Below, in pieces: positions 7,243 to 15,793 of a DNA stretch of 64,000 nt. Each line of letters starts with the position of its first letter. Position 1 is the first letter of the stretch. The position numbers and the translations under genes were made by a program. The notes beneath the pieces are model-generated. The model searched no databases and was not told where the DNA came from. It saw only the letters and a list, made by a program, of their open reading frames with translations. Source of the DNA: Reyranella sp. (lineage in GTDB: Bacteria > Pseudomonadota > Alphaproteobacteria > Reyranellales > Reyranellaceae); NCBI RefSeq assembly GCF_004296935.1, contig NZ_SCVH01000105.1, positions 1-64,000 on the forward strand. The letters are read 5' to 3'.

Positions 7243-9953
7243 TTTGCCTTCGCGAGCTGGGCGAACAACCGGTCCGCCGTGAAGGGCAGGTGGGCAAAGC
7301 ACAAGCCGGTCGCGTTGGCGAGCGCGTTGGACACCGCGGGCGCCACCGGATTGATGCCGCACTCGCCCTGGGACTTCGCCCCCAGCGGTCCGATCGAATC
7401 GACCGTGTCGGCGAAGAAGATGTCGGTATGCGGTGTGTCGGCGAAGGCCGGCACGCGGCAGTTGCGCAGCTGCGGGTTCACCATGTGGCCCTGGTCGTGG
7501 ACCATGTTCTCGAGCAGCGCCCAGCCGTAGCCCATGGCGACCGCGCCGTCGAGCTGGCCGCGGCATTGCATGGGGTTGATCGGCCGGCCGATGTCGGCGG
7601 CGTGCACGCTGTGCAGGATGCGGATCTCGCCGGTGACGCGATGCACCGCAAGCCGTACGCCCTGCACGTTGAAGGCGATCGAGCGCGGCGACAGGTAGGC
7701 ACGGCGCCCCACCGTGAAGCGGTGGTTGATCTTGGCGCCCTCGGCATGCAGCTCGGTGAGCGGGATGCGCTTGTTGCCGCAGATCACCGCGTCCTTGTCG
7801 AGGCGGCACTGGTCGACCGGTGTCTTGGTGCGGCGCGAGGCGAACTCGAGGATGTCCGATTTCATCGCCTCGGCGGTCGCGAGCACCGCCTTGCCCGCGA
7901 CCACCGTGCCGGTGCTGGCGAAGGTGCCGGTGTCGTAGGGTGTGCGGTCGGTGTCGGCGTTGATGATGGCGACGTCGGCAGCGCGCACCCCGAGCACCGA
8001 GGCGGCCATCTGCTTGTGCGCCGTGGTGATGCCGTTGCCCATCTCCGACGAGCCGCAGGCGAGGTGGTAGGTGCCGTCGGGCAGGAGCTTCATCTCCGCC
8101 CCCGAGCGGTGCTCGGTCGGTGGGCCGCATTCGAGCATGGCGAGCGCCGCCCCGGCGCCCTCGAGCCAGTCGTCGCCCGCCGGCTTCTTGACGCCGTTGC
8201 CCTTGGTCAGCTCGCGCTCGACGATGTCCAGGCACTGGTCGATGCCGTGGCTGCCGAAGCTCGCGTCGCTCGGCTCCTTCCAGATCGATTCTATGTTGTC
8301 GCCCGGCCGCACGACGTTCTTGCGCCGGATCTCGAACGGATCGAGCCCCATGATCTTGGCCAGCTCGTCCATGGCGCATTCCATGGCGAAGGTGGTCTGC
8401 GAGGCGCCGTAGCCACGGAAGCCGCCGCCCGGGATCATGTTGGTGTAGACGACGCGGCCGATGCCCTTCTTGTTCTCGCAGCGATAGGCCGCGAACGGGC
8501 TCGCCATGGCGGCGGCCAGCGTCTCGCTGGCGTGATTGCCGTAGGCGCCGGTATTGGAGACCACATGGACGTCGAGTGCCGTGAGCGTGCCGTCCTTCCT
8601 GGCGCCGATCTTGACCTTGGTCGTCATCTGGTGCCGCGTCATGGCGCCGATGAACTCGTCCTCGCGGGTCCATTCCCATTTCACGGGTCGGCCGTCGAGC
8701 TTCATGCTGGCGAACAGGGGCAGGTCTTCCGACACCATCTCCTGCTTGCCGCCGAAGCCGCCGCCGACACGTTCGGTGAAGACGTGGATCTGGCTGGCGG
8801 GGACGCCCATCAGGTAGGCGAGCTTGGTGCGGGCCGCGAACGGGCCCTGCGAGCTCGTGCGGACGTGCCAGCGGCCGTCCTCGCCCTTGTAGGCGATCGA
8901 GCCGTGGGTTTCGAGATGGACGTGCTGCACACGCGAGGTCGAATAGGTGTTCTCGTGGATGACGTCGGCCTCCTTGAAGCCCTTCGCGACGTCGCCGATC
9001 TCGCCCTGCAGGGTGCAGAAGATGTTGGCGTTGTCGGTGACGCCCTCGCTCTTGTCGTGGAGGATCGGCGCGCCGGGCTCCATGGCGGCCACCGGATCGA
9101 ATACCGCTGGCAGGATCTCGTAGTCGACGACCAGGGCGCGCACGCCGGCCTCGGCCGCGGCCTCGCTCTCGCCGATCACCGCGACGAGCCGCTGGCCGAC
9201 GAAGCGGGCGACGTTGTCGAGCAGGTACGTGTCGTCGGGGTCGACGAGATGGTCCTCGTGCAGCGCGGTGCTGTAGAGTCGCCGCGGCACGTCCTCCCAG
9301 GTATGGACGGCGACGACGCCGGGGACGGCGAGCGCCTTGCTCTTGTCGATCTTCTTGAGGCGCGCGTGGGCATGCGGCGAGCGCAACACCTTGAGGTGCA
9401 GCATCCCTTCCATCGCGACGTCCATCGTGTAGCGCGCCTTGCCCGTCAGGATGGCGTCGGTGAACGGATTGGCCAGGCTGGCCCCCAGCGCGTTGCCGGC
9501 CACGTCCTCCTCGATGTTCTTCTTGCCGTGCAGGGCGTCGACGATCGAGCGATAGCCGGTGCAGCGGCAGATGTTGCCCTTGAGCGCGTGCGGCAGGTCG
9601 GCCTTGTGGGCCTCGTCGAACGCGGCCGACGCCGTCGTCATCATCATGCCGGCAGCGCAATAGCCGCACTGGAAGGCCTGCGCGTCATGGAAGGCCTGCT
9701 GGATGGGATGCAGCTTGCCGTCCTTGGCGAGGCCTTCGATGGTGGTGATCTTCCGGCCCTCGCCGCGGAAGGCGGGCACCAGGCACGAATGGAACGGGTG
9801 GCCGTCCAGCCACACCGTGCAGGCGCCGCAATCGCCGGCGTCGCAGCCCTTCTTGACGCCGAACACCTCCAGGTCGCGCAGGAAGGTGCGCAGGCACTGG
9901 CCGGGCTTGGGTTCCGCCGAGTACAGGTGGCCATTGACCTCGTATTTGCTCAT
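7239..9953 (-). CDS. Xanthine dehydrogenase-family protein, fused Fe-S and molybdopterin subunits
   Basis: A 904-residue molybdenum hydroxylase that fuses the small 2Fe-2S subunit to the large catalytic subunit. The plant-type cluster ligands are C37, C42, C45 and C57; the second cluster ligands are C96, C99, C129 and C131. Residues about 170-904 match the molybdopterin-binding domains, with GGGFGGKQE and the catalytic glutamate in QGECGINP (about residue 864). The enzyme would hydroxylate an aromatic N-heterocycle, aldehyde or purine using water, passing electrons through the FAD subunit encoded just upstream (4-bp overlap). The small-plus-large fusion without FAD differs from XdhAB and is reminiscent of some nicotinate or aldehyde oxidoreductases. 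The substrate cannot be assigned. Confidence 0.9.
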   Translation of the reverse strand: MSKYEVNGHLYSAEPKPGQCLRTFLRDLEVFGVKKGCDAGDCGACTVWLDGHPFHSCLVPAFRGEGRKITTIEGLAKDGKLHPIQQAFHDAQAFQCGYCAAGMMMTTASAAFDEAHKADLPHALKGNICRCTGYRSIVDALHGKKNIEEDVAGNALGASLANPFTDAILTGKARYTMDVAMEGMLHLKVLRSPHAHARLKKIDKSKALAVPGVVAVHTWEDVPRRLYSTALHEDHLVDPDDTYLLDNVARFVGQRLVAVIGESEAAAEAGVRALVVDYEILPAVFDPVAAMEPGAPILHDKSEGVTDNANIFCTLQGEIGDVAKGFKEADVIHENTYSTSRVQHVHLETHGSIAYKGEDGRWHVRTSSQGPFAARTKLAYLMGVPASQIHVFTERVGGGFGGKQEMVSEDLPLFASMKLDGRPVKWEWTREDEFIGAMTRHQMTTKVKIGARKDGTLTALDVHVVSNTGAYGNHASETLAAAMASPFAAYRCENKKGIGRVVYTNMIPGGGFRGYGASQTTFAMECAMDELAKIMGLDPFEIRRKNVVRPGDNIESIWKEPSDASFGSHGIDQCLDIVERELTKGNGVKKPAGDDWLEGAGAALAMLECGPPTEHRSGAEMKLLPDGTYHLACGSSEMGNGITTAHKQMAASVLGVRAADVAIINADTDRTPYDTGTFASTGTVVAGKAVLATAEAMKSDILEFASRRTKTPVDQCRLDKDAVICGNKRIPLTELHAEGAKINHRFTVGRRAYLSPRSIAFNVQGVRLAVHRVTGEIRILHSVHAADIGRPINPMQCRGQLDGAVAMGYGWALLENMVHDQGHMVNPQLRNCRVPAFADTPHTDIFFADTVDSIGPLGAKSQGECGINPVAPAVSNALANATGLCFAHLPFTADRLFAQLAKAK

Positions 9954-10762
9954 GACAGCTCCGCGCGAATCTGTTCGGCCAGGTAGTGGGTGACGTGGCG
10001 CTTGTAGGGTGCCGAGCCATGGACGTCCTGGAACCAGGCGTCGGCCGGCAGCCGCTCGTCGATCGCCTGCCGCATCTCCGCGGCGGACGGTATCTTCCTG
10101 AAGCGCAGATGCATCGGCCGCGGCGTCGCGGCGCTGATGGTGAGGAGGAAATCCTCGCCGTTGTCCTTGACGGTGGCGATGATCAGCGCGGCCGAGCGGC
10201 CGAAGTGGGTGAGCGACACCTGACGCAAGGCAAAGCGCTTGGACAGGGCCGAGGCGGGCAGGAGGATCGAGCGCAGGAGCTCGCCTTTCTGCAGCACGTT
10301 CTGGTGGTTGCCGGTGACGAAGTCGACGATCGGCACCTGGCGCGGCTTGCCGCTCTGCGGCCACAGTGTGCAGATGCCCTCCAGGGCCGCCGTGAGCGAG
10401 ATCATGGCACCGGCCGGCAGTGACATGACGACGTTGCCGCCGACGGTCGCCGCATTCCAGATCTTGAACGACATCAGGAAGCAGTCGATGGCCTTGTCGA
10501 ACAGCGGCACGGCCTTCCACTCGGGCGGGCCCTTGAAGTCGTGCAGATCGACGATCCGGCAGGTCGCCGCGATCTCCAGCCCTTCGGGGTTGACGGTGAG
10601 CGACGGCCAGCCGAACTGCTGGAGGTCGACCAGGGTGTCCGTGCTCACCTGGGGTTCGGAGAAGAGCCAGGTCCCGCCTCCCAGGAAGGCATGGCCGTCG
10701 CGCCATTCGATGTCCTCGAACGACTTGGGCCGCTTCACCTCGACGATCGTATTGAGATTCAT
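9950..10762 (-). CDS. FAD-binding subunit of molybdenum hydroxylase (CoxM/XdhB type)
   Basis: A 270-residue FAD-binding PCMH-type protein followed by the CO-dehydrogenase flavoprotein C-terminal domain. The FAD-site loops are visible as FLGGGTWLF near residue 27 and WNAATVGGNVVMSLPAGAM near 103. It forms the electron-transfer subunit for the product of the next gene, with which it overlaps by 4 bp. A GGGAGTGGG ribosome site lies before ATG 10762, itself preceded by a 26-bp palindrome. Its length is in the normal range for this subunit. Confidence 0.88.
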   Translation of the reverse strand: MNLNTIVEVKRPKSFEDIEWRDGHAFLGGGTWLFSEPQVSTDTLVDLQQFGWPSLTVNPEGLEIAATCRIVDLHDFKGPPEWKAVPLFDKAIDCFLMSFKIWNAATVGGNVVMSLPAGAMISLTAALEGICTLWPQSGKPRQVPIVDFVTGNHQNVLQKGELLRSILLPASALSKRFALRQVSLTHFGRSAALIIATVKDNGEDFLLTISAATPRPMHLRFRKIPSAAEMRQAIDERLPADAWFQDVHGSAPYKRHVTHYLAEQIRAELS

Positions 10763-10789
10763 GCCATCCCACTCCCGCTTGCTTGGTGG

Positions 10790-10815
10790 GCACCCACGGC
10801 GTGCGCCGTGGGTGC
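10790..10815. repeat. 26-bp near-perfect palindrome between operon genes
   Basis: The sequence GCACCCACGGCG is followed after TG by its exact reverse complement, giving a 12-bp stem. It sits between the exported unknown protein and the FAD subunit, 28 bp upstream of the FAD-subunit start. There is no T-run on either strand, so it is more likely an intercistronic RNA-stability or attenuation hairpin than an intrinsic terminator. Confidence 0.7.
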
Positions 10816-10838
10816 GGTTCTCTGGATGCCGGCGCTCC

Positions 10839-11939
10839 TTACTTCAGGTCGTCGAGCGAGGTCGGGCCGGGGCCCGGCGTGACCAGGGCCGGCCACTGCT
10901 TGGAGCCGAACGGCACGGCGGGTGGCAGGAAAGGCTGCCTTCCGAGGCGCTGCATCTCGGAGATGATGGTCTTGCGCCCGTCGCCTCCCATCAGCTCGAA
11001 GTCCATCAGCCTGTCGTTGCCAAAGAACAGCGCGCCGACCGAGCGGTCGGAGATGATGCGGACCATCGAGGTGAGCATCTCCTGCGGCGTGGTCGTGAAC
11101 GAGATCGTCTCGATCAGCATCAGCCGGTCGTTGATCGCCTCGGGTCCGAAGAACTGGGCGAGGACCGAGAACAGGACATTGTTCTGGCGGGCGACATAGA
11201 TCGTGTTGGACGCGGCATAGGTCTTGTTCCAATCGGCGCCGAGGCTCGTCTTCCATCCGTCGACCACGCCCATCCAATGCTTGACCTGGGTCGAGGCCGC
11301 CCAGTTGATAATGAGCTTGATGTCCGGCGCCTGCTTCTTGGCGAAGGCCTGCAGCGCCTCGAGCGTGATCACGCCCTTGATCAGGCAGTCATCCATGAAG
11401 GCGACGTTGTTGCCCAGGATGTTCTTCACCGCCGGCTTCCAGTCGTCCTGGATGGGCAGGATGTCGACGCCGTCGAGCGCCGTCTTCATCTGAGTGCGGT
11501 AGGCCAGCAGCGGCGCCATCCAGCTCTTGTCGGCGGCATTGCCGACGAATGGCATGACCACCTCTGAGATCGCCATGGTGCTGTGCCCGGTCGACTTCAT
11601 GACCTGGTAGACCATCGGTACGGACGGAGCTTCTTCCGGCGGCTTGCCCGGCCGGTAGAGAATCATGCGCCCACCGGCGCCCGAGAACAGCGCCAGGATG
11701 ATGGGATGCCTGGCCATGATGTTGCCCTGGAAGATCTTGGCGGCATTGTCGTAGAGGGAGAACATCGAGACGTTGAGCTGCAGGACGTCTCGCGTCGCGA
11801 GCGCGGCCGGCGTCTGCGGCGTGGTGCCGATGATGGCAGATAGATAGCCGGGAAGGTTGGCTGGCGTCTGGGCCGACGCCGTCCCGGCGACAAGGCCGGC
11901 CGCGAGGATGCCCGCGGCCAGGTGCAACATTTTTTTCAT
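10839..11939 (-). CDS. Exported protein of unknown function
   Basis: A 366-residue protein with a clear Sec signal peptide (MKKMLHLAAGILAAGLVAGTASA, cleavage after ASA at about residue 23). I do not recognise the family. The mature part is mixed alpha/beta in character with few cysteines, contains GAGGRMILYRPGKPPEE near residue 87, and ends in a Pro/Gly-rich tail. It lies 47 bp downstream of the porin-like gene and 76 bp upstream of the FAD subunit, all on the same strand. It could be a periplasmic accessory for uptake or handling of the operon's substrate, which is inference from position only. Confidence 0.7.
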   Translation of the reverse strand: MKKMLHLAAGILAAGLVAGTASAQTPANLPGYLSAIIGTTPQTPAALATRDVLQLNVSMFSLYDNAAKIFQGNIMARHPIILALFSGAGGRMILYRPGKPPEEAPSVPMVYQVMKSTGHSTMAISEVVMPFVGNAADKSWMAPLLAYRTQMKTALDGVDILPIQDDWKPAVKNILGNNVAFMDDCLIKGVITLEALQAFAKKQAPDIKLIINWAASTQVKHWMGVVDGWKTSLGADWNKTYAASNTIYVARQNNVLFSVLAQFFGPEAINDRLMLIETISFTTTPQEMLTSMVRIISDRSVGALFFGNDRLMDFELMGGDGRKTIISEMQRLGRQPFLPPAVPFGSKQWPALVTPGPGPTSLDDLK

Positions 11940-11986
11940 CAGTTCTCCATTCCTGGCCCGGATGGGCCATCCACAGTTTGTACAGA

Positions 11987-13312
11987 TCAGAAGAGCATGG
12001 TGAGTCGCAGCGTTGTCGCCAGCGCGCCGGGCAGTGTAGGCGACAAACCCGGCGTCGGTATGTAGCTAACGGTCGGCTGCAGGAAGGTCGAGGCGAAGAG
12101 ATGCGCCTGGTAGTACGCCTGGAACATCAGCTCGTTCTGCCGCTGGAAAAGGTTCTGGTTCAGTTGCGACAGGCCCACACCGAAGCCCATCGAATCGAGG
12201 GCGCGGCTGCCGATCAGGCCGAAGCCGGTGATGCCACCGCCGTAGTACTGGGTCATCGGCAGCGTCTGCGAGGCGTTGGCGCCCAACTGATAGAAGAGGG
12301 AGATCGACGAATTGTGAACGCTTGGGTTCACGCCGTAGGCCACGCGTTGTGAGCCGAACAGATAGAATCCGCCGGTGCCGTCCTCGGTGGCGCCGCCAAA
12401 CGACAGGATGCCGGTCTGCCGCCACAGGCCTAGGGCGAACTGTCCCGGGTGTTTGCCTTCGCCCAGCAGCCAATTGACGCCGACCTCGCCGATATTGAAC
12501 CAGTAGCCGTTGAACATCGGTGGCTCGAGGCCGGTCTGGATGCCGCGCGCGCGATTGCCGTCGTAGGCGCCGAGATTGACGTAGAAGGACTTGGTTGGCG
12601 AGAAGTTGACGGTCACGCCGTTGCCAGGGTTGTAGTAGCCCATCATCGCGCCGATCATCGAGGGGTTCACGAAGACCGGGCTGTAGAGTAGGGCGGTCAC
12701 GGCCGGAATGTTCTGGTCCGGATCGGCGAGCGCCAAGGGCCGCGAGACATTGCCGAAGTCGTAGGATGGCAGGCTTCGGCCGATCCGCATTGAGAGCACG
12801 TTCGGCATCATCTCCTGCAGGTACCAGGCTTCGAGGAGCTCGGTGCGGTTGAGCGGCGGCAGGCCGACGATGCTGTTGTAGCCCGCGATGCTGCCCGCCT
12901 GCTCGTTGGTCTCGCCGCCGTTGAACTGCAGGAACTGGATGCCGAACGACGCGCCGCGCCAGCCAACGAGCTTCTCGGCTTCGACGCTGAGGCCGATGAT
13001 CAGGGCCTGGTTGTTGGTCCACCCGCCGGGCTGGGCGCCGCCGGCGACCAGGACATTGGTGTCGGCGATCCACACGCCGCCGAGCTTCACGCCCCACTCG
13101 TCCTTCAGTCCGAGTGTACGGCCGAGCCAACCGGTGCCGGTGATTCCGAAGTCTGTCGCCCCCGGATTACCACTGACGGAAGTGACCTTCTCGGTCGGCT
13201 TGGGATTGGCGGCCGCGTTCGGGTCCTGCTGGCCCAGGGCCTCTCCGGTGAGCGCCGGGAGCGTCATCGCGCAGACCATCGCCAGCAAGGCGGGGCGCCA
13301 GCGCTGGCCCAC
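11987..13312 (-). CDS. OprB-like carbohydrate-selective porin
   Basis: An outer-membrane porin of about 441 residues resembling the OprB family (tandem TGDWGGxR-like start replaced by GTGWLGRTLGLKDEWGVKLGG, alternating beta-strands, terminal LTMLF). The C-terminal phenylalanine is typical of BAM substrates. A GTG start at 13312 gives a good signal peptide (GQRWRPALLAMVCAM... ALGQQ); an ATG at 13279 would give one lacking basic residues. The frame continues open upstream to 13726, but that part is antisense to a gene remnant and is unlikely to be translated. As the first gene of the operon it would bring the substrate into the periplasm. Confidence 0.75.
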   Translation of the reverse strand: MGQRWRPALLAMVCAMTLPALTGEALGQQDPNAAANPKPTEKVTSVSGNPGATDFGITGTGWLGRTLGLKDEWGVKLGGVWIADTNVLVAGGAQPGGWTNNQALIIGLSVEAEKLVGWRGASFGIQFLQFNGGETNEQAGSIAGYNSIVGLPPLNRTELLEAWYLQEMMPNVLSMRIGRSLPSYDFGNVSRPLALADPDQNIPAVTALLYSPVFVNPSMIGAMMGYYNPGNGVTVNFSPTKSFYVNLGAYDGNRARGIQTGLEPPMFNGYWFNIGEVGVNWLLGEGKHPGQFALGLWRQTGILSFGGATEDGTGGFYLFGSQRVAYGVNPSVHNSSISLFYQLGANASQTLPMTQYYGGGITGFGLIGSRALDSMGFGVGLSQLNQNLFQRQNELMFQAYYQAHLFASTFLQPTVSYIPTPGLSPTLPGALATTLRLTMLF

Positions 13313-13585
13313 GACAAGGGCTGGCGCGAGGCGATGATCGTGTGGATCGGCCTGCTCGAGCGCACCAACCTCTGGGAGGGCGCTGCCCAGCAATGGATGG
13401 CGGTCGGAGAGCCGGTGCGTGCGCTCGATGCCCTCGGGCATTGCGTCAAGGCATGGACCACTTACCTGTGCTTCGTTGCCCAGAACCCATGCTTCCGGCT
13501 GCTCCATGGCGATCCGCGCTTCGAGCGGATTCTTCGCACGCTCAAGCTCGAGGGACGGATCGGCGCCGCTCGGCCCACGGCCTGA
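13305..13585 (+). pseudogene. 3' remnant of a TPR-type regulator or adenylate-cyclase-like gene
   Basis: The frame reads ALAHDKGWREAMIVWIGLLERTN and ends with FRLLHGDPRFERILRTLKLEG before a stop. The last motif (NPxFxxLRGDPRFExLLRRLxL) is the usual C-terminus of large TPR-containing cyclase or CadC-like proteins. No matching upstream part exists: to the left lies the signal-peptide region of the oppositely oriented porin. I therefore read it as the leftover end of a gene cut when the porin operon was joined here. There is no ribosome site at the internal ATG 13334. A short independent gene remains possible. The 196 bp that follow, up to 13781, show nothing recognisable. Confidence 0.45.
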
Positions 13586-13781
13586 GCGGCCGCCGCAAGG
13601 GGCGGGTCCCGACCAAATCGCGGCATCCGTGGGGGCAATGGCCCTGTTTGGCATGGAGTCCCCATCTCCCTGAAAATCGCCGTCCGCCCACCTCTTCTGC
13701 TCCCCCGAGCCAGCGGACCGTGGCATTATTGCAGCGGAGGTACGCTGCGGTGAGTGCGGGCCGTCTCAATTAGGGGACTTC

Positions 13782-14771
13782 ATGCTTGACCATGCGTCTC
13801 AGTCCTATGGTCGTCTGGTCGACCTGACGACGGACGGCGTGTCCGCCCGCGAGCGCATCGACTATTGGCGCGACGTGGTGCTGCGCCGCACGCGGCCGGA
13901 GTTGCCGGAACGGGGGCAGTCGTTCCAGGCCCACTTGCGACGTATCGTGCTGAACGAGGTTGAACTCATCGAGCACGCCGCCAGCGCCGTGGTCTCCGGG
14001 CGGTCGCCGGGCCGCACCCGCTTCGACGGCGGCGACGACATCGCGCTCGAGCTGATCCGCTACGGCACCTCGAACCTCACCCACAACGGCGAGCACAGGC
14101 TGGGCTCCGGCGACCTCTGTCTGGTCGACTATGCGCGGCCCTTCAAGACGGTGCGCACGCACCATCGCGCCAGCGGCGTCGTGCTGTCGCGGCGGCGGGT
14201 GCGCGAAGTGCTGGGCGACGATCTGTCGGGGCTGGCCGGCCGTCGCGTGCCGGCGCGCGGCCTGGCCGCGGTGCTGCGCGCCCACATGACGACGACGCTC
14301 GACGAGTCACCGCGCATGACGCCTGAGGATCGGGTGATCGCGACCAATGCCGCGGCCGAGATGGCTCTGGCCATCCTGCAGGCGGGCCGCTTCGGCGCCG
14401 CCGATCCCGAACAATTCGGCGAGGGTCTCTACCGAGCGGCGCGCGCGCTGATCGACCGTGCCTGCCCCGATCCGGACTTGTCGCCTGACCGCATCGCGCT
14501 CGCTGTCGGATGCTCGCGTGCCGCGCTCTACCGGTTGTTCGCCCGCCGAGACCAGAGCGTCGCGGCGGTCGTGCGGCAGGCGCGCCTGGAGCGCGCGCGG
14601 CGCATGCTCTGTTCCGCCGAAAGCACCGCCGTACCGATCAGCGACGTCGCGATGCAGAGCGGTTTCACCGACATGCCGACCTTCACGCGCATGTTCAAGC
14701 GGCGCTACGGAAAGACGCCCCGCGAGGCACGCGTGGCGTGGGCCGAGGGCGACGATGAACGCCTTGGGTGA
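13782..14771 (+). CDS. AraC-family transcriptional regulator
   Basis: A 329-residue regulator. Residues about 20-200 are an AraC_binding_2-type sensor (RIDYWRDVVLRR near the start, then LGSGDLCLVDYARPF). Residues about 225-320 carry the double helix-turn-helix, with DRIALAVGCSRAALYRLF and ISDVAMQSGFTDMPTFTRMFKRRYGKTPREAR. It is divergent from the porin operon across the gene remnant and is the first of two closely related regulators in tandem. Control of the porin/molybdoenzyme operon is plausible by position, but no operator was identified. Confidence 0.88.
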   Translation: MLDHASQSYGRLVDLTTDGVSARERIDYWRDVVLRRTRPELPERGQSFQAHLRRIVLNEVELIEHAASAVVSGRSPGRTRFDGGDDIALELIRYGTSNLTHNGEHRLGSGDLCLVDYARPFKTVRTHHRASGVVLSRRRVREVLGDDLSGLAGRRVPARGLAAVLRAHMTTTLDESPRMTPEDRVIATNAAAEMALAILQAGRFGAADPEQFGEGLYRAARALIDRACPDPDLSPDRIALAVGCSRAALYRLFARRDQSVAAVVRQARLERARRMLCSAESTAVPISDVAMQSGFTDMPTFTRMFKRRYGKTPREARVAWAEGDDERLG

Positions 14772-14787
14772 AGCGGAGCAGCGCTGA

Positions 14788-15786
14788 ATGTCCTCTTCAG
14801 GTCGTCTTCGTCTCGATCCGGCCCCGCCGACGGAAGGCCAGCTGCTCGTGCACAGCACGGACGGCGTGCCTGTCGCCCAACGGTTGGCCTACTGGCGCGA
14901 GGGAGTCATGCGACGCATGGTGCCGCTTGGCGTCGAGGGCACCGCCAACCCGTTCCGTGGGCGCATGCGCCGCATCGTGGGCGATGGCCTGGAGCTGATC
15001 GAGTTCGCTTCCGAGGACGTCGTTGCCGTCCGCTCGCCAGAACGATGCCGCATCGACGGTTGCGACGACATCACCATCGACCTGATGCGCCGCTCCCGCA
15101 ATACCTGGATGGACCATGGCGGAGCACACCGGGTGAACTTGGGCGATCTCTACCTGGTCGACTACGCCAAGCCGAGCGAGGTGAGACGCGGCGCGCACTG
15201 TACCGTGGGCCTGACCATGTCGCGCCGGCTCGCCCGTGACGTGCTGGGCGACGACATTGCGCCCCGCGCCGGCATGAAGTTCCAAGCAAGCGGCCTCGCG
15301 CGCGTGCTGTGCCGTCATTTGCAGGCCACGTTCGACGAGGCGGGCAAGATGGCGGTGGCGGAGCGGGCGGCGGCAGCGAAGGCGGCGAAGGACATGGTGC
15401 TCGCGCTCCTGCAGGCCACCCACGAGGGCATGGCAGACCCGGAGCGCTTCGCGCGCGGCTTCCATCAAGCCGCCCTCGCCTTGATCGACCATGAGTGCGG
15501 CGACCCCAACCTGGCGCCGGAGCGCATCGCCATCGCCCTCGGTTGCTCACGCGCCTCGCTCTACCGCGCTTTTGCCAAGCGTGACGAAAGCGTCTCGGCC
15601 GCCATCTGGCAAGCGCGCCTGGACCGCGCCTGGAGGATGCTGAGGTCTCCGGAAGGGATCGGGTTGCTGATCTCCGAGGTCGCGGCGCTCTCGGGCTTTC
15701 GCGAGATGCCGACCTTCACCCGCATGTTCAAGCGCCGCTACGGCATGACGCCGCGCGACGCTCGGGAGAATTCAAGGTCGGGCTGA
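14788..15786 (+). CDS. AraC-family transcriptional regulator (tandem paralogue)
   Basis: A 332-residue regulator that aligns end to end with the preceding gene: same sensor layout (RLAYWREGVMRRMV; LGDLYLVDYAKPS) and the same C-terminal HTH pair (ISEVAALSGFREMPTFTRMFKRRYGMTPRDAR). The gap to the first gene is only 16 bp, so the two are probably co-transcribed and arose by tandem duplication. Divergence is spread through the sensor domain, which suggests different ligands or heterodimerisation. It faces the BisC-like gene, whose stop is 8 bp away. Confidence 0.88.
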   Translation: MSSSGRLRLDPAPPTEGQLLVHSTDGVPVAQRLAYWREGVMRRMVPLGVEGTANPFRGRMRRIVGDGLELIEFASEDVVAVRSPERCRIDGCDDITIDLMRRSRNTWMDHGGAHRVNLGDLYLVDYAKPSEVRRGAHCTVGLTMSRRLARDVLGDDIAPRAGMKFQASGLARVLCRHLQATFDEAGKMAVAERAAAAKAAKDMVLALLQATHEGMADPERFARGFHQAALALIDHECGDPNLAPERIAIALGCSRASLYRAFAKRDESVSAAIWQARLDRAWRMLRSPEGIGLLISEVAALSGFREMPTFTRMFKRRYGMTPRDARENSRSG

Positions 15787-15793
15787 CCCGGAC

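Noticed and set aside
13313-13726. N-terminal extension of the porin to 13726
   Set aside because: The extra 138 residues are low-complexity and antisense to a remnant with recognisable protein sequence; the signal peptide begins near 13312.
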